Source: Isoetes taiwanensis
Lineage: Eukaryota > Streptophyta > Lycopodiopsida > Isoetales > Isoetaceae
NCBI GenBank assembly: GCA_021234155.1
Contig: JAJEKV010000200.1
Span: 64,001-128,000 of the forward strand
Length of the DNA stretch: 64,000 bases
Reading direction: 5' to 3'
How positions within the stretch are numbered: the first letter of the stretch is position 1; each line of letters opens with the position of its first letter. The notes beneath the pieces were generated by a model. The model was not told where the DNA came from. It did no database searches and saw only the letters and a list, made by a program, of their open reading frames with translations. The position numbers were made by a program, and so were the translations under genes. Shown piece after piece: positions 1 to 10,216 of this stretch.

Positions 1-11
1 GCTAGTAACTT

Positions 12-420
12 GCGCTGCTGTGAGCTTTACAGAAGTTCCGATAAAGAAACTTGGCCACATGGCAGTGCACGATTGGAGGACAGGGCAGAATGCAACTTTT
101 GCATTTACGTATACGGAAACCATCCATTATGTATATAAGAATGGCAGTTTACTGCCGATTCCCAGGGAGGAATCCCTGCCGACGCGCGGCCTGAATCGGG
201 GGTAAAAACTTCAGAATCGAGGGTAGAAAGCATCGGAATGAGAGGTAGATGGCCAGAATGAGAGGTAAATCGCCAGAATCTGAGGTAAATCCAAGTAATT
301 TCAAGAACTGCCGCTGCTCTTCAGCTTCACAGAAGTTCCGGAAGAGAACCTTAGCCAGATGGCGCAATGCCATTGGCGGATCTGGCAGAATGCAACCTAA
401 GTTGCATTTACGTATATACA
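12..420. repeat. Diverged direct repeat pair flanking a short tandem array
   Basis: About 105 bases near 12-115 recur at about 310-420. Both copies contain CAGAAGTTCCG, a GGCAGAATGCAAC block and CATTTACGTAT in the same order, with many substitutions. The array at 193-294 lies between them. No coding sense was seen. It could be the edge of an older dispersed repeat that continues to the left of the window. Confidence 0.6.
193..294. repeat. Five-copy tandem repeat, unit about 20-22 bp
   Basis: Five units start with GAATC or GAATG followed by a GGTA core, at 193, 214, 236, 256 and 276. Copies three and four are the closest. Small diverged minisatellite without an evident function. Confidence 0.8.
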
Positions 421-1125
421 TTCCTGAGGTGCCGCGCGTCGTCAGCTTTCTTGTGGACTTTACTATTACGTGGACGACACTTAGGTGTCATCCCCCTCGG
501 TGCCACGACACCATTTTTTTGCTTTAGAATTTTCTTTCCCCTGTTTTCTGCTTGCCTGTGCCGTGGCGATGGATCTTCGGAGACGTCGGCATGTTTCTTT
601 TTGAAGCGCCGGCCTACATTTTTGAGGCGCTGGTCTTAGATGTTAGGATTTCATTAGACGCAGGTTGGGACATCCTTTTGGTGTCATTTTGTTAACATTT
701 GAAGGTTCTTTTGGAAAGAATCTTAGGCGCTGGCCTAAGATCCATGATTTCTGACCTGAAGCAAGCTGGAACTTTGTTTTGCTCGAGAGTTTTCAAGGTT
801 CTTAAGATTCTGTTTCAATAAACTGAGGTATTTTTGTGATTTTGTTGAAATGTGAGTTTTCTTTTAGCTAACTTTCTTGTTCTTTTACTTGCAGGCGTGG
901 ATCTTGCTACTAGGTTCGTCATATTCTTATTTCTGAACGTACATTGCAATATTTTGGAATTTTATAGTCCTGGAGTGACATTTTGTCGAGAATGCACAGC
1001 TTAGCCGAGTTTCAACTTTCAACTTAGCCGAGTTTCGGTCTGTCAACTGTGCATTTCTGAGGTAACCACTTAGCTTTAGATTCTGCATGTTAAGTATTCT
1101 GCTTTGTTAAGTATTCTGCATGTTT

Positions 1126-2590
1126 TTTTTTTTTTTTTTTTTTTGAAGGACCTGAGCCTTTATTATCCAGAGAAAGTTACAGAGTACAATGGGGACTAAT
1201 AACTCAGTGGAGAGAATGTCCACCAGAGCAAAACCACCCCACTCAAATACAACATCTAAACAATATGAAGAGCAAGCAAAAACTCATAAGTAAGTATGAA
1301 TCTGAAGATAGTGCTCCCAAATACGGCTCTTCACCTCATTAGCAATTGATGAGCACCTGAATGCTTTGACAATTCGTTGTTGGGCATCAAGAAGGACCTG
1401 TGCATCTGAACAAGCAAGACCTTTGAATATGAGAAGATTCCTTCTTTTCCAAATGGACCAAATGATCCATGCAGAAGCCAAATCAAATGCCCTTTTTGCC
1501 AAATTATCCCAACTACTTGGATAAACTGCTAATAACACCTGCTGGCTATTCAAACTGCAATGAAAGAGGCCTTGAAGCCACAACCAAGCATGTCTGACAT
1601 GTCTACATAGGAAGAAGCAATGCTCAATTGTCTCGTCCCTCTGTGCACATAAGATACAAAGTGCACACACCTCTGGACGAAATCTGTGCACCAGAATATT
1701 AACGCGCAGACACAATGAGTGACTTGCCACCATAAAACAGATACTTTGGGATGGAGTAGTTTATCCCATACCCATTTCCATACTGCTTTCTGCCGATCCC
1801 TGGGAATGACCAAAGGCCACTTGGGCGAAGGAGGCAAGACGTAGCATCAAGCAAGACCTTGTACATGGAATTCACCAACTTATCTGCTTTGACATGCTCA
1901 TGAACTACCCACGGCTGGGGGTCATCCACTTGTGCTACTGGAGGAAGAATTGAAGACACCTTCTGCCAAATAGCTCGATCCCACCTTAAAAGAAGGAACT
2001 TAGCCCTCCCATGTCAGCAACTGCCTTTGATTATTATACCAATCAGATATCATATGCACACCTGCTGCTCTCCATCGACGCTGCGTCAATGGGTGGACTG
2101 AAGCAACCAGAGGACCACTATCCAATGGAATCCACCAACAACTTGCAGTCATGCTAGTGTGCGCAAGATGGTGAAAAGGAAACAGAGATTGTACAGTCTC
2201 CCATGCAACTAGCAATCCTCTAAGAAATGGGGATGCATTAGGGTATGCCGTCAGTGGATAGAACAGAGCCCAAGGGAAAAGTGGCCTAAGAGACCGAGAC
2301 CCAAAAGAAATGCACATTTGCAAAGACTGATAAACAAGGCGGGAACCCGGGGGACTCATCCACATTATTCAAAATTCTCCAAATGAACTTAGAAATCATC
2401 ACCTTGCTCTGCAAAAGAAAATTGATCATTCCAAGGCCGCCAAAATGCTTTGGCAACATGCCCTTTTCCCAACTGACTTTGACAGCAGCACCCTCCTCTG
2501 TTCCCCCCCAGATGAAGTTCCTGACAACCCTGACGAGAAGTTGTATCTTTGGTTGTGGAGCCAACATGAACGAAGCCATATACACATGGG
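1126..2590 (-). mobile_element. 5'-truncated L1-like LINE, copy A
   Basis: Read on the minus strand, this encodes the end of a LINE ORF2: the region after the RT palm (FIWGGTEEG, then GGLGMINFLLQSK, about 2390-2570), then a zinc-binding zf-RVT-type region with CxxC and HCFFLCRHV (about 1550-1720), then a 3' UTR. It ends in a poly(A) tail, seen as T's at about 1123-1144. The 12-base sequence TTCTGCATGTTT at 1114-1125 and 2591-2602 is the likely target duplication. The reading frame is broken in several places. A related copy lies at 52155-53769. It is nested inside the TIR element at 467-4996. Confidence 0.85.
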
Positions 2591-2820
2591 TTCTGCATGT
2601 TTGTGCATGTTGACTTAGTTTTATATTCTGCATGTTTGTATTAAGTATTCTGCATTTTTGTGGTAAAGATTTACATCGTGCATGTTTGTGGGTAAAGATT
2701 CTAATGTGAATGTGTTGTAGATTGAAGATATGCTGTGAAGGTTTGATATGGATTCTCATGTGAAGGTTCTATTGCATACTTTACTTGTACTTTATGGAGC
2801 TTGTTCGAGGTTTGCAGGCA

Positions 2821-4545
2821 TGGATTGTTCAATCTCGAGCTTTAACATTCTTACTCCTGAAGGTTGTACTTCTAGAATCCCTGTGCTTGGAGATATTTCT
2901 AACATGCAGGATGATCAAGATGAAGATGAGTTTCCTGTTGAGGCTGTAGAACAGTTTTTTAAAGAGTCAGGTTGTGAATTGGAAATTAACAGTGAACCTG
3001 ATGCAAATAAGTTTGAGAATGGCAAAGTAGTAACATTCCTTGAATTGGATCAGGACCTGGTAAGCGAAATTCAGAATGGCGGTATCAGCAAATCTGAGGC
3101 TAAGTTGCAATGGGCAAGGAGGCGGTTTGATAGCTGGAGAGTTCACAAAAAAAATTCCGATTGATAAAATAATTGAGCAGCTTGAGTTGAAGGAATTGGC
3201 AGGTATGTTAGAGTTGTTTATGATTCAAGTTGTGAAGCTGGATGGAAGCTTGTTCCCGGCAGAATCGTAAGTACATATATTGATTCTGTTAATTATTTCC
3301 ATGCATTTTATAATAGTTTCCATTTCTTGTGCAGGCTTCAGGATTTGTTTAGGAGATTTGGGTGTCTAGTTAGACGCGAATAGGAGCGGCATATTGCAGA
3401 AACTGGTAGTCGATTTTTAACATTAAGACTTCCGCTATATTCACGAGAGCCAGATTGGCTTGTGTTGCTTTGCGACGCTCTAGGATGACTCCAGGGATAT
3501 GTAAGAAGAGAAAAAAGGTGGACAAGATCTCATAATGCCACTTCGTGTGTTTGAACATGATGTTATTCTAAGCTTCAAGCAATTCTTTCGACACTATCCT
3601 ATTGTGGCTGATGATTCCAATTGGTTGTTCAAGCAACCAATCATTTCACATCGCAAACTTGTAAGCATTCAATTTTTTATTGTGTTTCTTTTTTCTTATA
3701 TATTTCTAACACTGTTGTTTGACAGGCATGGTATAATGTCAAGCATCGCCTTAGTGGAAGAAAAATATCACAATGGGTCAAGTACATGATGAAGTTGATT
3801 GGAATTGATGGTTTGTTTAGCAATAAGAGTGGAAGAACAACTTTAGTTTCAAGGTTAAGTCGTGCTGAAGTGCCTCTTCAAGTGGGAATGAAAGTAACTA
3901 GTCATAGAACATCAGAAGCGTTCCACAGGTACTTCTCCATTTCTTTTCGTTATTGTTTCTATTTTTCTATTTTTAGTAATTGGTAAAATGCTAGTAGTTT
4001 ATTCAGAATACATAATTAGTAGAATGCTAGTAGTAATTGGTAGAATGCGATTAGTTTATTAAGGTAGACTATGTTGCAGGTACGATAAGACCGTAGAACT
4101 CCAGGTTAAAGTAGCAATGGAAATAGTAGGACAGCCATTCAATCCTGACGGGTCTAAGCGGCTATACGAGGATGTCTATAAGGATGAGCTGCAGAAATAG
4201 GATGAAATTCAGAATGGAATGACAGCTGGAAACGCCTTATATGGTATCTCTCCTGCTTCAACTCCTTCTCATTCTGGCACAGTACTACAGTCCATTGATC
4301 AGCAGTTGATCAAGAAAGACAGTGTAGTAAGTGCAAGCACAGGAGCACAGGAAAACGTAGGAGTTGCAGGTGACATTCAGGCAGTTGTAGATGATATTCA
4401 GGCAGATAATGATCTTGCAGATGATGCTTTCTTCAATCGCCATTGCGAATCTCTCGAACAGGCCACACATGAGCATCAGATTGCCATGAATATCTCTGGC
4501 GGCAAGTTTCAAAACTGCATCTTCAACTTCTATCGTAAAAGTTAG
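2821..4545 (+). pseudogene. Tyrosine recombinase (Crypton/ZMYM-like) pseudogene
   Basis: Several open blocks joined by splice-like junctions form one protein. Block 1 starts at ATG 2821, just after a TTTGCAG acceptor-like site, with an acidic N-terminus, then an ARRRFDSWRVHKK motif. It changes frame at the A-run near 3147-3154 and reaches a GTAAGT donor at about 3269. The next block (about 3335-3460) has SLQDLFRRFG and LPLYSREPDWLVLL. The catalytic C-terminal part (about 3725-3930) has SNKSGRTTLVSRL, VTSHRTSEAFHRY, then YDKTVE after an intron. This matches tyrosine recombinase box II: Arg, His and Tyr are present, while the first His position is Asn. The tail (4220-4545) ends in GGKFQNCIFNFY, a motif I associate with ZMYM/Crypton-like proteins. 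In-frame TAG stops at 3381 and 4198 and the frameshift make it a pseudogene. Such recombinases cut and rejoin DNA through a 3'-phosphotyrosine intermediate. Confidence 0.65.
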
Positions 4546-4650
4546 GCCTGCCGATACTCTGGTATGAATTTGAGGAGAATTCGATATATTGTCATATTTT
4601 GTGCTCATATATTTAAACTGAAATACTTGCTATGATCTCTAATATGTTTT

Positions 4651-4748
4651 GAAATATTGGAATATGATCTGTGATTTGAGTATCATTTGTGCTCATTGTG
4701 AAATAGTGGAATATAATCTGTGATTTGTGTATCATTTGTGCTCATTGT
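4651..4748. repeat. 49-bp tandem duplication
   Basis: Two adjacent 49-base units starting GAAATATTGG (4651) and GAAATAGTGG (4700) both end in CATTTGTGCTCATTGT. They lie in the AT-rich 3' non-coding part of the recombinase element. Confidence 0.85.
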
Positions 4749-5000
4749 GAATGAAATGATCTATAAAATAATGTAGTAATGATCTGTAAAATTTCGTATA
4801 AAATGATCTGTCCATTGGAATGCAACTGAAAAACTCGAATACTGGAATGCAACTAAAATATTTGGAATGCAACTGAAAAAAATGGATGTAGACTATATAG
4901 TCTACATGCCTGAAAATTAAAATCAAATAAAAAAGGACAGGTGTCAGCACCATATTCAATATGGGGGGAGGATGACACCTAAGTGTCGTTTACGTATAAG

Positions 5001-5070
5001 GGAATGTTCAGTCACATGAAATTTCCACGTGTCGCATGATATGTGGAAATGTTACGTGACTGGACATTCC
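5001..5070. repeat. 70-bp imperfect inverted repeat (hairpin)
   Basis: Arms 5001-5031 and 5040-5070 pair over about 31 bases with few mismatches (GGAATGTTCAGTCAC against GTGACTGGACATTCC) around an 8-base loop. It starts five bases outside the right TIR of the 467-4996 element. It may be a tiny MITE or foldback, or an outer part of that element's end. Confidence 0.75.
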
Positions 5071-5279
5071 CCTTGCGTTGCATGGAAACAACCTTGAAAA
5101 TATTTTGCAGACATCCTTTCCTTTATTTTTTTGTAGCTCGAGGCTTGGTGATGGCTGCATGATCCTTTCTCATTTGCCTTGAAAGCTTCCAATGACGTCC
5201 AACAAAGATTCAACCAATAAAACTTCGGCCAACAAGGCTTAGGCCTTCTTTTTAGGCTTCAACCTTGTTTGCTTGTTCT

Positions 5280-5940
5280 TGGCGAGTTTTTTTTGCAGCA
5301 GATAAGTCTTTTGTAGCAGATAACCTTTTGCAGAAGAACCACACAGATCTTAAGGAGCCACAGATATTCGCAGTAGGATTTTGCAACTGGATTTTGGCGC
5401 AGGGTCTTGAGCAAGCACTGAACTGACCATGATTGTCCTATAGTTGGTTGGACAGCGTGGATCTCTTGCCTTGTAAATGGGAACAACCCTGCTTTTGTGG
5501 TTTGTCGAGGAAAACCTTCTTGCAACACCATGTTGAACAGGGTAGCGAGGACCGATTGAGCAATTTTGCTTGCATACCATCCAGGGCTGCTGCTCTCTCA
5601 TTTGCCAGACGCTGCAAACCCTGGTCGACTTCTAATGTCGGACCATTCTAACATTGAACCATTCTTTGAGGGTATGGATGTTCGTGTCCCCGGCGGATCA
5701 TAGAGCTAATGCAAATACTGCTCCCACTGTCCAGCAGTGATGTGCCCTGTAGGCTGGACTAGCTTTTGAAGCACCCTGCACCAAAAGTTTCTGGGATGAC
5801 TGTCCAGCAGGTAGAACATTTCATCTTGATGCTCGCGAAGTACCGTGCTTTTTTTGCCTTCAGGAAAGCGGGATAATGTGTTGTGGGTTGTGGGCGCATA
5901 GCTAGATCCGCGATCTGGCGGCGCCTGCATTTGTGTTCCT
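5280..5940 (-). pseudogene. LINE reverse transcriptase fragment
   Basis: On the minus strand, three frames together show the region between endonuclease and RT (DSHPRNFWCRVLQKL followed by GQWEQYL, 5706-5830), then SVLATLFNMVLQEGFP and PTNYRTIMVSSVLA (about 5380-5560). The second block is the start of a non-LTR RT, where plant LINEs have a similar 'PIFKKGD..PTNYRTI' segment. Frameshifts separate the pieces, and the catalytic centre and the 3' end are absent. This is an old LINE scrap from a different family than copies A and B. Confidence 0.65.
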
Positions 5941-6963
5941 TACACTTAGCATCAAACCATCAGTTACGTAGGAAGGTCATGGTCTCTAAGATCCTTCGCG
6001 TGTGCATTCTCCCAAAACACCTTTCTGCTGCAGTACTTAGTTAAATCTCAATTTAACATTAAAGCATCTGCGGGAGCTAATGGTAAGAAGGCTTATATAG
6101 GATTGGGAATAACCTCCAAAGAATAGATAGACCCCTCTATCCTATTTCTCCCAAGAGATATCAACAGCAGATTTTACACAAGAAACATTCAACACAGATT
6201 TCATAAGGATATTATTTCAGAGAAAGGCAGAATAGGTTCAAGTAATCGATGGCAGATTCTGAGACTCCTGGGATGGTCTAGCCGGATTAGTAGATTGTTG
6301 GCCCCAACTGCTGGATTCAATTGTTGAAGTTCAACAACAAGCCGTTAAGAAGCGGTGGGTGCCAGATTGTTGGCCGATGTGCTGGAGGCTGTCCCCCTTC
6401 CTGATGCTGATGGTCGATGCTGCCTCCCCATTGGAAATCCACTGCCGCCCATTTAGATCAGAGAACGGGCCTTTTCCTAAAGGCTCCATGCCTTATATTA
6501 GCATAAAAGGCTTTGCTTTAATTGAGCATATAAATGGCCATAATATTATTGACCTTAGGAATGGTTTTTATTAACCTAAATGCTTGGTTCAAGGCTTAGC
6601 ATAGATAGTTCTGTCTTTCTTTCTCTTTCACTTCCTCCACACAGCCACCCCACCCCCCCCCCCCCCCCGCCCCCGCACCACCATATCAGGTGCTTTACTT
6701 GCGCAAAAATGCCTCCCCAGCTCCATGAAAGGCAATGCAGTTTTGCACTATTCACATTTGACATTGTTTAATATGTTTAATATTGTCAGCTACCTTCATT
6801 AAGCAGTAGAGATACATGAGGATGTGATAGCCATTCAAATGCTCTCTTTATCCCGTCATCATAGAAGCAAGATAGAACCTTGCTGCTCAATGAATAATTA
6901 ATATTGTATGTAAAAGGTCTGACAATTTAGTTTGTGGATGTGATTGTGGAGGACATATATATT
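5941..6963. other. Non-coding stretch with a poly-C tract
   Basis: No credible gene was seen on either strand. A 16-base C run lies at about 6653-6668, followed by more C-rich sequence, so the minus strand is G-rich and could form a quadruplex. The rest is unique-looking AT-rich DNA. Confidence 0.5.
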
Positions 6964-6977
6964 AAAACATACCATTG

Positions 6978-8459
6978 GGTAACAGCCAAGATTGGACAGG
7001 GCTAGAGGGCTATGGCGGCTAGAGCGGCGGCTTAGGCCGCGCTCGTTTCTTGCAGGGTGGGCCGGAGGTTGGATGCCAGAAGGGTGCACAAACGTGCACC
7101 ACTGCCATTCCCAAGGCAGAAGCGGCTGGGGTCACCGATTCTTGGCAGGTCTAAGGCTGAGCGTAGGAGTTCCTGTTTCGCTTGGAGTATGGCAGAGTAC
7201 AAATGCTTCGTGTTCTTCTCCGGAGGTTTTGCTGGTAAGAAAGATGAGACCTCTGGCATGTTTTTCAGTCTATGGAATTCGGCAGAAGGAATCAGTTATG
7301 GAAGGGTTTGACACAGCACTCAGGCATGTGCTGCCGCACTCACTGCGGTTTCTCAAGGCTTGCACTCACTGCAGGTTGGGCTCAGCCGGAGGTTTTTCCC
7401 TCTCCTATATGATCTTGGTCTGCATTCTCTTCATTGGCTTCTGTATTGCTTGTCTTTGGCTCATCGTTTTTCCAGTAGGATTGTGAACAGAGATACTCTC
7501 TAGAGGGCGGTACTGTGCTTCTTGGCACTTGTTATGTGCTTTCTTGATTAGTTAGTTCATCCTTGTTCACTCTTTGTGCTTCTTGCTCTCCCCGTCCTGG
7601 CTGGGGAAGTTTGGCGACTAAATCTGTGCTAGGTCTGTGCTATTGTCATTGAACTGAGACTTCCAAGCAGACATTTCAGGGCGGGAGACTTGGAGTGTCT
7701 CATTGCTGCTTGAGGAAGCTGAGCTCTAATGAGTCAAGAATCCATGTAAGTGTAGCAGCGCTGTGGCTAAGCAGGTAGACCACCCTTCGGGGAGGCCTGA
7801 TCCTTCACCATTTTCGGGAGAAGAAGTGGAGGCTACCTCCCTTAGTACAGGCAGGAAAAGGGAGGGAAACTCCATCTAGTAGCTTGAAATAGGTTTGATT
7901 TCTGGCCAAGTTAATGCGCAGGAATGAAGCCTGCTTGTCTGCCTCTGCTATGCTTGCATCTTACGGGGCTGGAACTTAGGTGTTTCTTGATCCATCATTT
8001 AACAGGTAGTCTTTGTTTGATGCCAATTGAATAGGGCTGATCAGTTTTTGTGGCTAAACTTGAGCATATGCGCTTTAAATCTTAATCTGGTCTTCAGGAC
8101 GACAACTTCTATATGGCACTAGGGCGGATGTGAAGGATTCAAGAAAGTGAGGAATCTTGCTCCTGTAGTACAGCTTAGAGCGGGAAGAGGGTGACTCCTT
8201 TCTCTAGTACCGCACAAGAACTTGTTAGAGGGAATTTGTTAGAGGTCCCCGTAGTACTTGCTCTGAGAGGGAAGAAGTTGAGCGGGGTTTCAAATGGAGT
8301 ACTGAATTTCTCTACAACTGTGCTAGTGTAATTATAGTTGTTATGGGAATAATTCTTCCTATCTGGCCCTTCAAGGGGTCCTTAATAAGGTTTATGTACC
8401 ATTTATTATTATTAATAAAAATCTTGCCTTCAACAAAAAAAAAAAAAAAAAAAAAAAAA
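6978..8459 (+). mobile_element. Poly(A)-tailed retroposon, probable LINE 3' end
   Basis: A run of about 31 A's ends at 8461 and is preceded by AATAAAAATCTTGCCTTC. The 14-base sequence AAAACATACCATTG occurs at 6964-6977 and at 8460-8473, a clear target-site duplication from target-primed insertion. The body is mostly non-coding. An open frame at 6992-7486 shows no recognised domain. The tail AATAAAAATCTTGCCTTC and an internal block (GTAGACCACCC, GGGGAGGCCT, about 7777-7799) recur inverted at 62995-63400, so both belong to one LINE family. It could also be a retrocopied transcript. Confidence 0.8.
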
Positions 8460-8473
8460 AAAACATACCATTG

Positions 8474-9249
8474 ATAGATATATAGGATGACCTAACAAAC
8501 TTGAAGACCTAACAAACTTGTGGTATAATAATTTTCAAATGCACTTCAAGACATAAAGTGAAACAAATGTGGAGCAAAATTTTAATGGTTCTAGATATTA
8601 TTTCATACATCAGTAGACCAATGCTCCTTAGCATTATTTTCTGGGATATACAACATTAGGCATTAGTTTATTGGGATATATTGCTTCCTTAAACATATGG
8701 ATCTCATATGATCTCATATACCTTGCATATTGTTTGAAGATGCCATTCAGAAGAAAAACGACGTGAAATTGAACAGTGCAGAAATGCATCAATAAAACTG
8801 AATGGCATAAATCTAAAACACAATGGACATAGTTCATTCCTCTAGCATCTATATGATAAATATGACACTTCATCTAATAATCAAACTACCTAAGGATCAA
8901 TTATATTGGACTTGGTGAATCTTCCCATTGACTACTGAGCAATCATCCTAATTTGTTGTTCTTAATATGTGGCTTCTCGGCTGATTGGGTCTGTCTCCTA
9001 CAAAGCATATTAGACTCTTTGAACACAACCAAAAAATTGGTTATTTTCAAAACATTTCTAATACTAATTGGTGCAGGAACCTCTTTATCCTTTACAAACA
9101 TATATGAAATCCAATCTTATATTATAATAATGTTTTATAATTTGGATGGTTGAGATCCACGACATCTAAAGACCACACTTATCCATAGGTCTTCTTTAAA
9201 TCGTCAAAATCCCTGCAGATGAGTCGTCTCCTCCTCGCCAAAAGAACCT
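8474..9249. other. AT-rich intergenic DNA
   Basis: Nothing beyond short chance frames was seen between the retroposon and the foldback. Confidence 0.5.
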
Positions 9250-10216
9250 GCGCCTAACCAAGACCCTTCCTTTTTATTCCCCCCTTGGACTTTTCAGTTG
9301 TTTATTTTGTCAGGTATGGTGGAAAATAATATCTTTTGAAGTTAAGGCAGGTTGTGGCTTAGTTCTTCTTTTCTTTGATCATTAGTGCAAGCTATGGCAG
9401 CCAAGCCCATCTAAGCAGAGCATCTGCTCAAAGGTCTCACTCATATTTCTGCTATAACTATGGCTTTGTATTAACTTCCCTTTTTTTTCTTTTGATATTT
9501 GCAGGGGCTTTTGGATATCCTCAGAGCTATCTTCTGAACTCTTTATTTACCTCTCATCGCTTAAAGTACCTCAAGGCATTCTTGCTTATCTCCCTTTGGG
9601 TTGAAGCTCGTGCTGCTCTCCAGATGAACTCATTGCTTTCTAACAATTCGTGCAAGGGATCCCTCTTTTACACTCCGACATTCCAGATTTATTTGTTTCT
9701 TCACAAGTTCTGGCACATTGGTCATCAGAATTTCTATAAATTTCCATTCTACAGATGACCTATTTCTGGAAAGGAATTTACAGAAAATCTAATGACCAAG
9801 AAGCCTATCTGCCAGAATCTGTAAAGAAAAAAAGGAATATGGAATGTCAGAGTGCAAAAGAGGGATCCCTTGCATGAATTATTAGAAAGCAATGAGTTCA
9901 TCTGGAAGCAGCTCGAACTTTAACTCAAAAGGGGGTAAGCTAGAATGCCTTGAGATACTTTAAGCGAGAAGTAGTAAAGTAGAGAGTCCAGAAGATAGCT
10001 TTGAGGATATGCAAAAGCCCTGCAAATGCCAGAAAGAGCAAGAATAGAAGATGGGCTTGGATACCACAGCCTACACTAGTAATAAACAGTGAAAAGAGGA
10101 GTTAAGCTGCAACCTGTCTTAGCTTCAAAAGATATTACTTCCCACCATACCTGAAAAATCAACAAATTTGAATAGCCCCTAAGGGGAGGGGAGGGATAAG
10201 GGTCTCGGTCAAGCGC
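9250..10216. repeat. Large foldback (inverted repeat), arms about 450-490 bp
   Basis: The sequence from about 9250 to 9745 is matched in reverse complement by about 9768 to 10216. Shared landmarks include GCGCNTNACCNAGACCCTT at the outer ends, TTTTCAGGTATGGTGG, the GAACTCATTGCTTTCTAA block, and GCAAGGGATCCCTCTTTT near the centre. The loop is only about 20-25 bases. Both arms carry acceptor-like TTTGCAGGG, so the duplicated unit may once have been transcribed sequence with an intron. A transcript would fold into one long hairpin. It may be a foldback transposon or an inverted duplication able to make small RNAs. Confidence 0.85.

Larger units (their letters stand above)
467..4996. mobile_element. 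TIR-bounded DNA element carrying a tyrosine-recombinase gene
   Basis: The 27 bases at 467-493 are repeated in inverted form at 4970-4996 with two mismatches, around the core ACGACACTTAGGTGTCATCC. Each terminus also folds on itself through GGTGTC and GACACC blocks (484-512 and 4939-4980). Between the ends lie a decayed tyrosine-recombinase-like gene and a nested LINE tail (1126-2590), so the element was about 3 kb before the LINE arrived. No convincing target duplication was seen at the outer edges. Classical Cryptons, the best-known eukaryotic tyrosine-recombinase DNA transposons, lack TIRs. The pairing of these ends with this gene is therefore inferred from nesting and not proven. Confidence 0.6.

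Noticed and set aside
6992-7486. 164-codon frame in the retroposon as a gene
   Set aside because: Overlapping long frames exist on both strands, the composition looks like translated GC-rich non-coding DNA, and no domain is visible.
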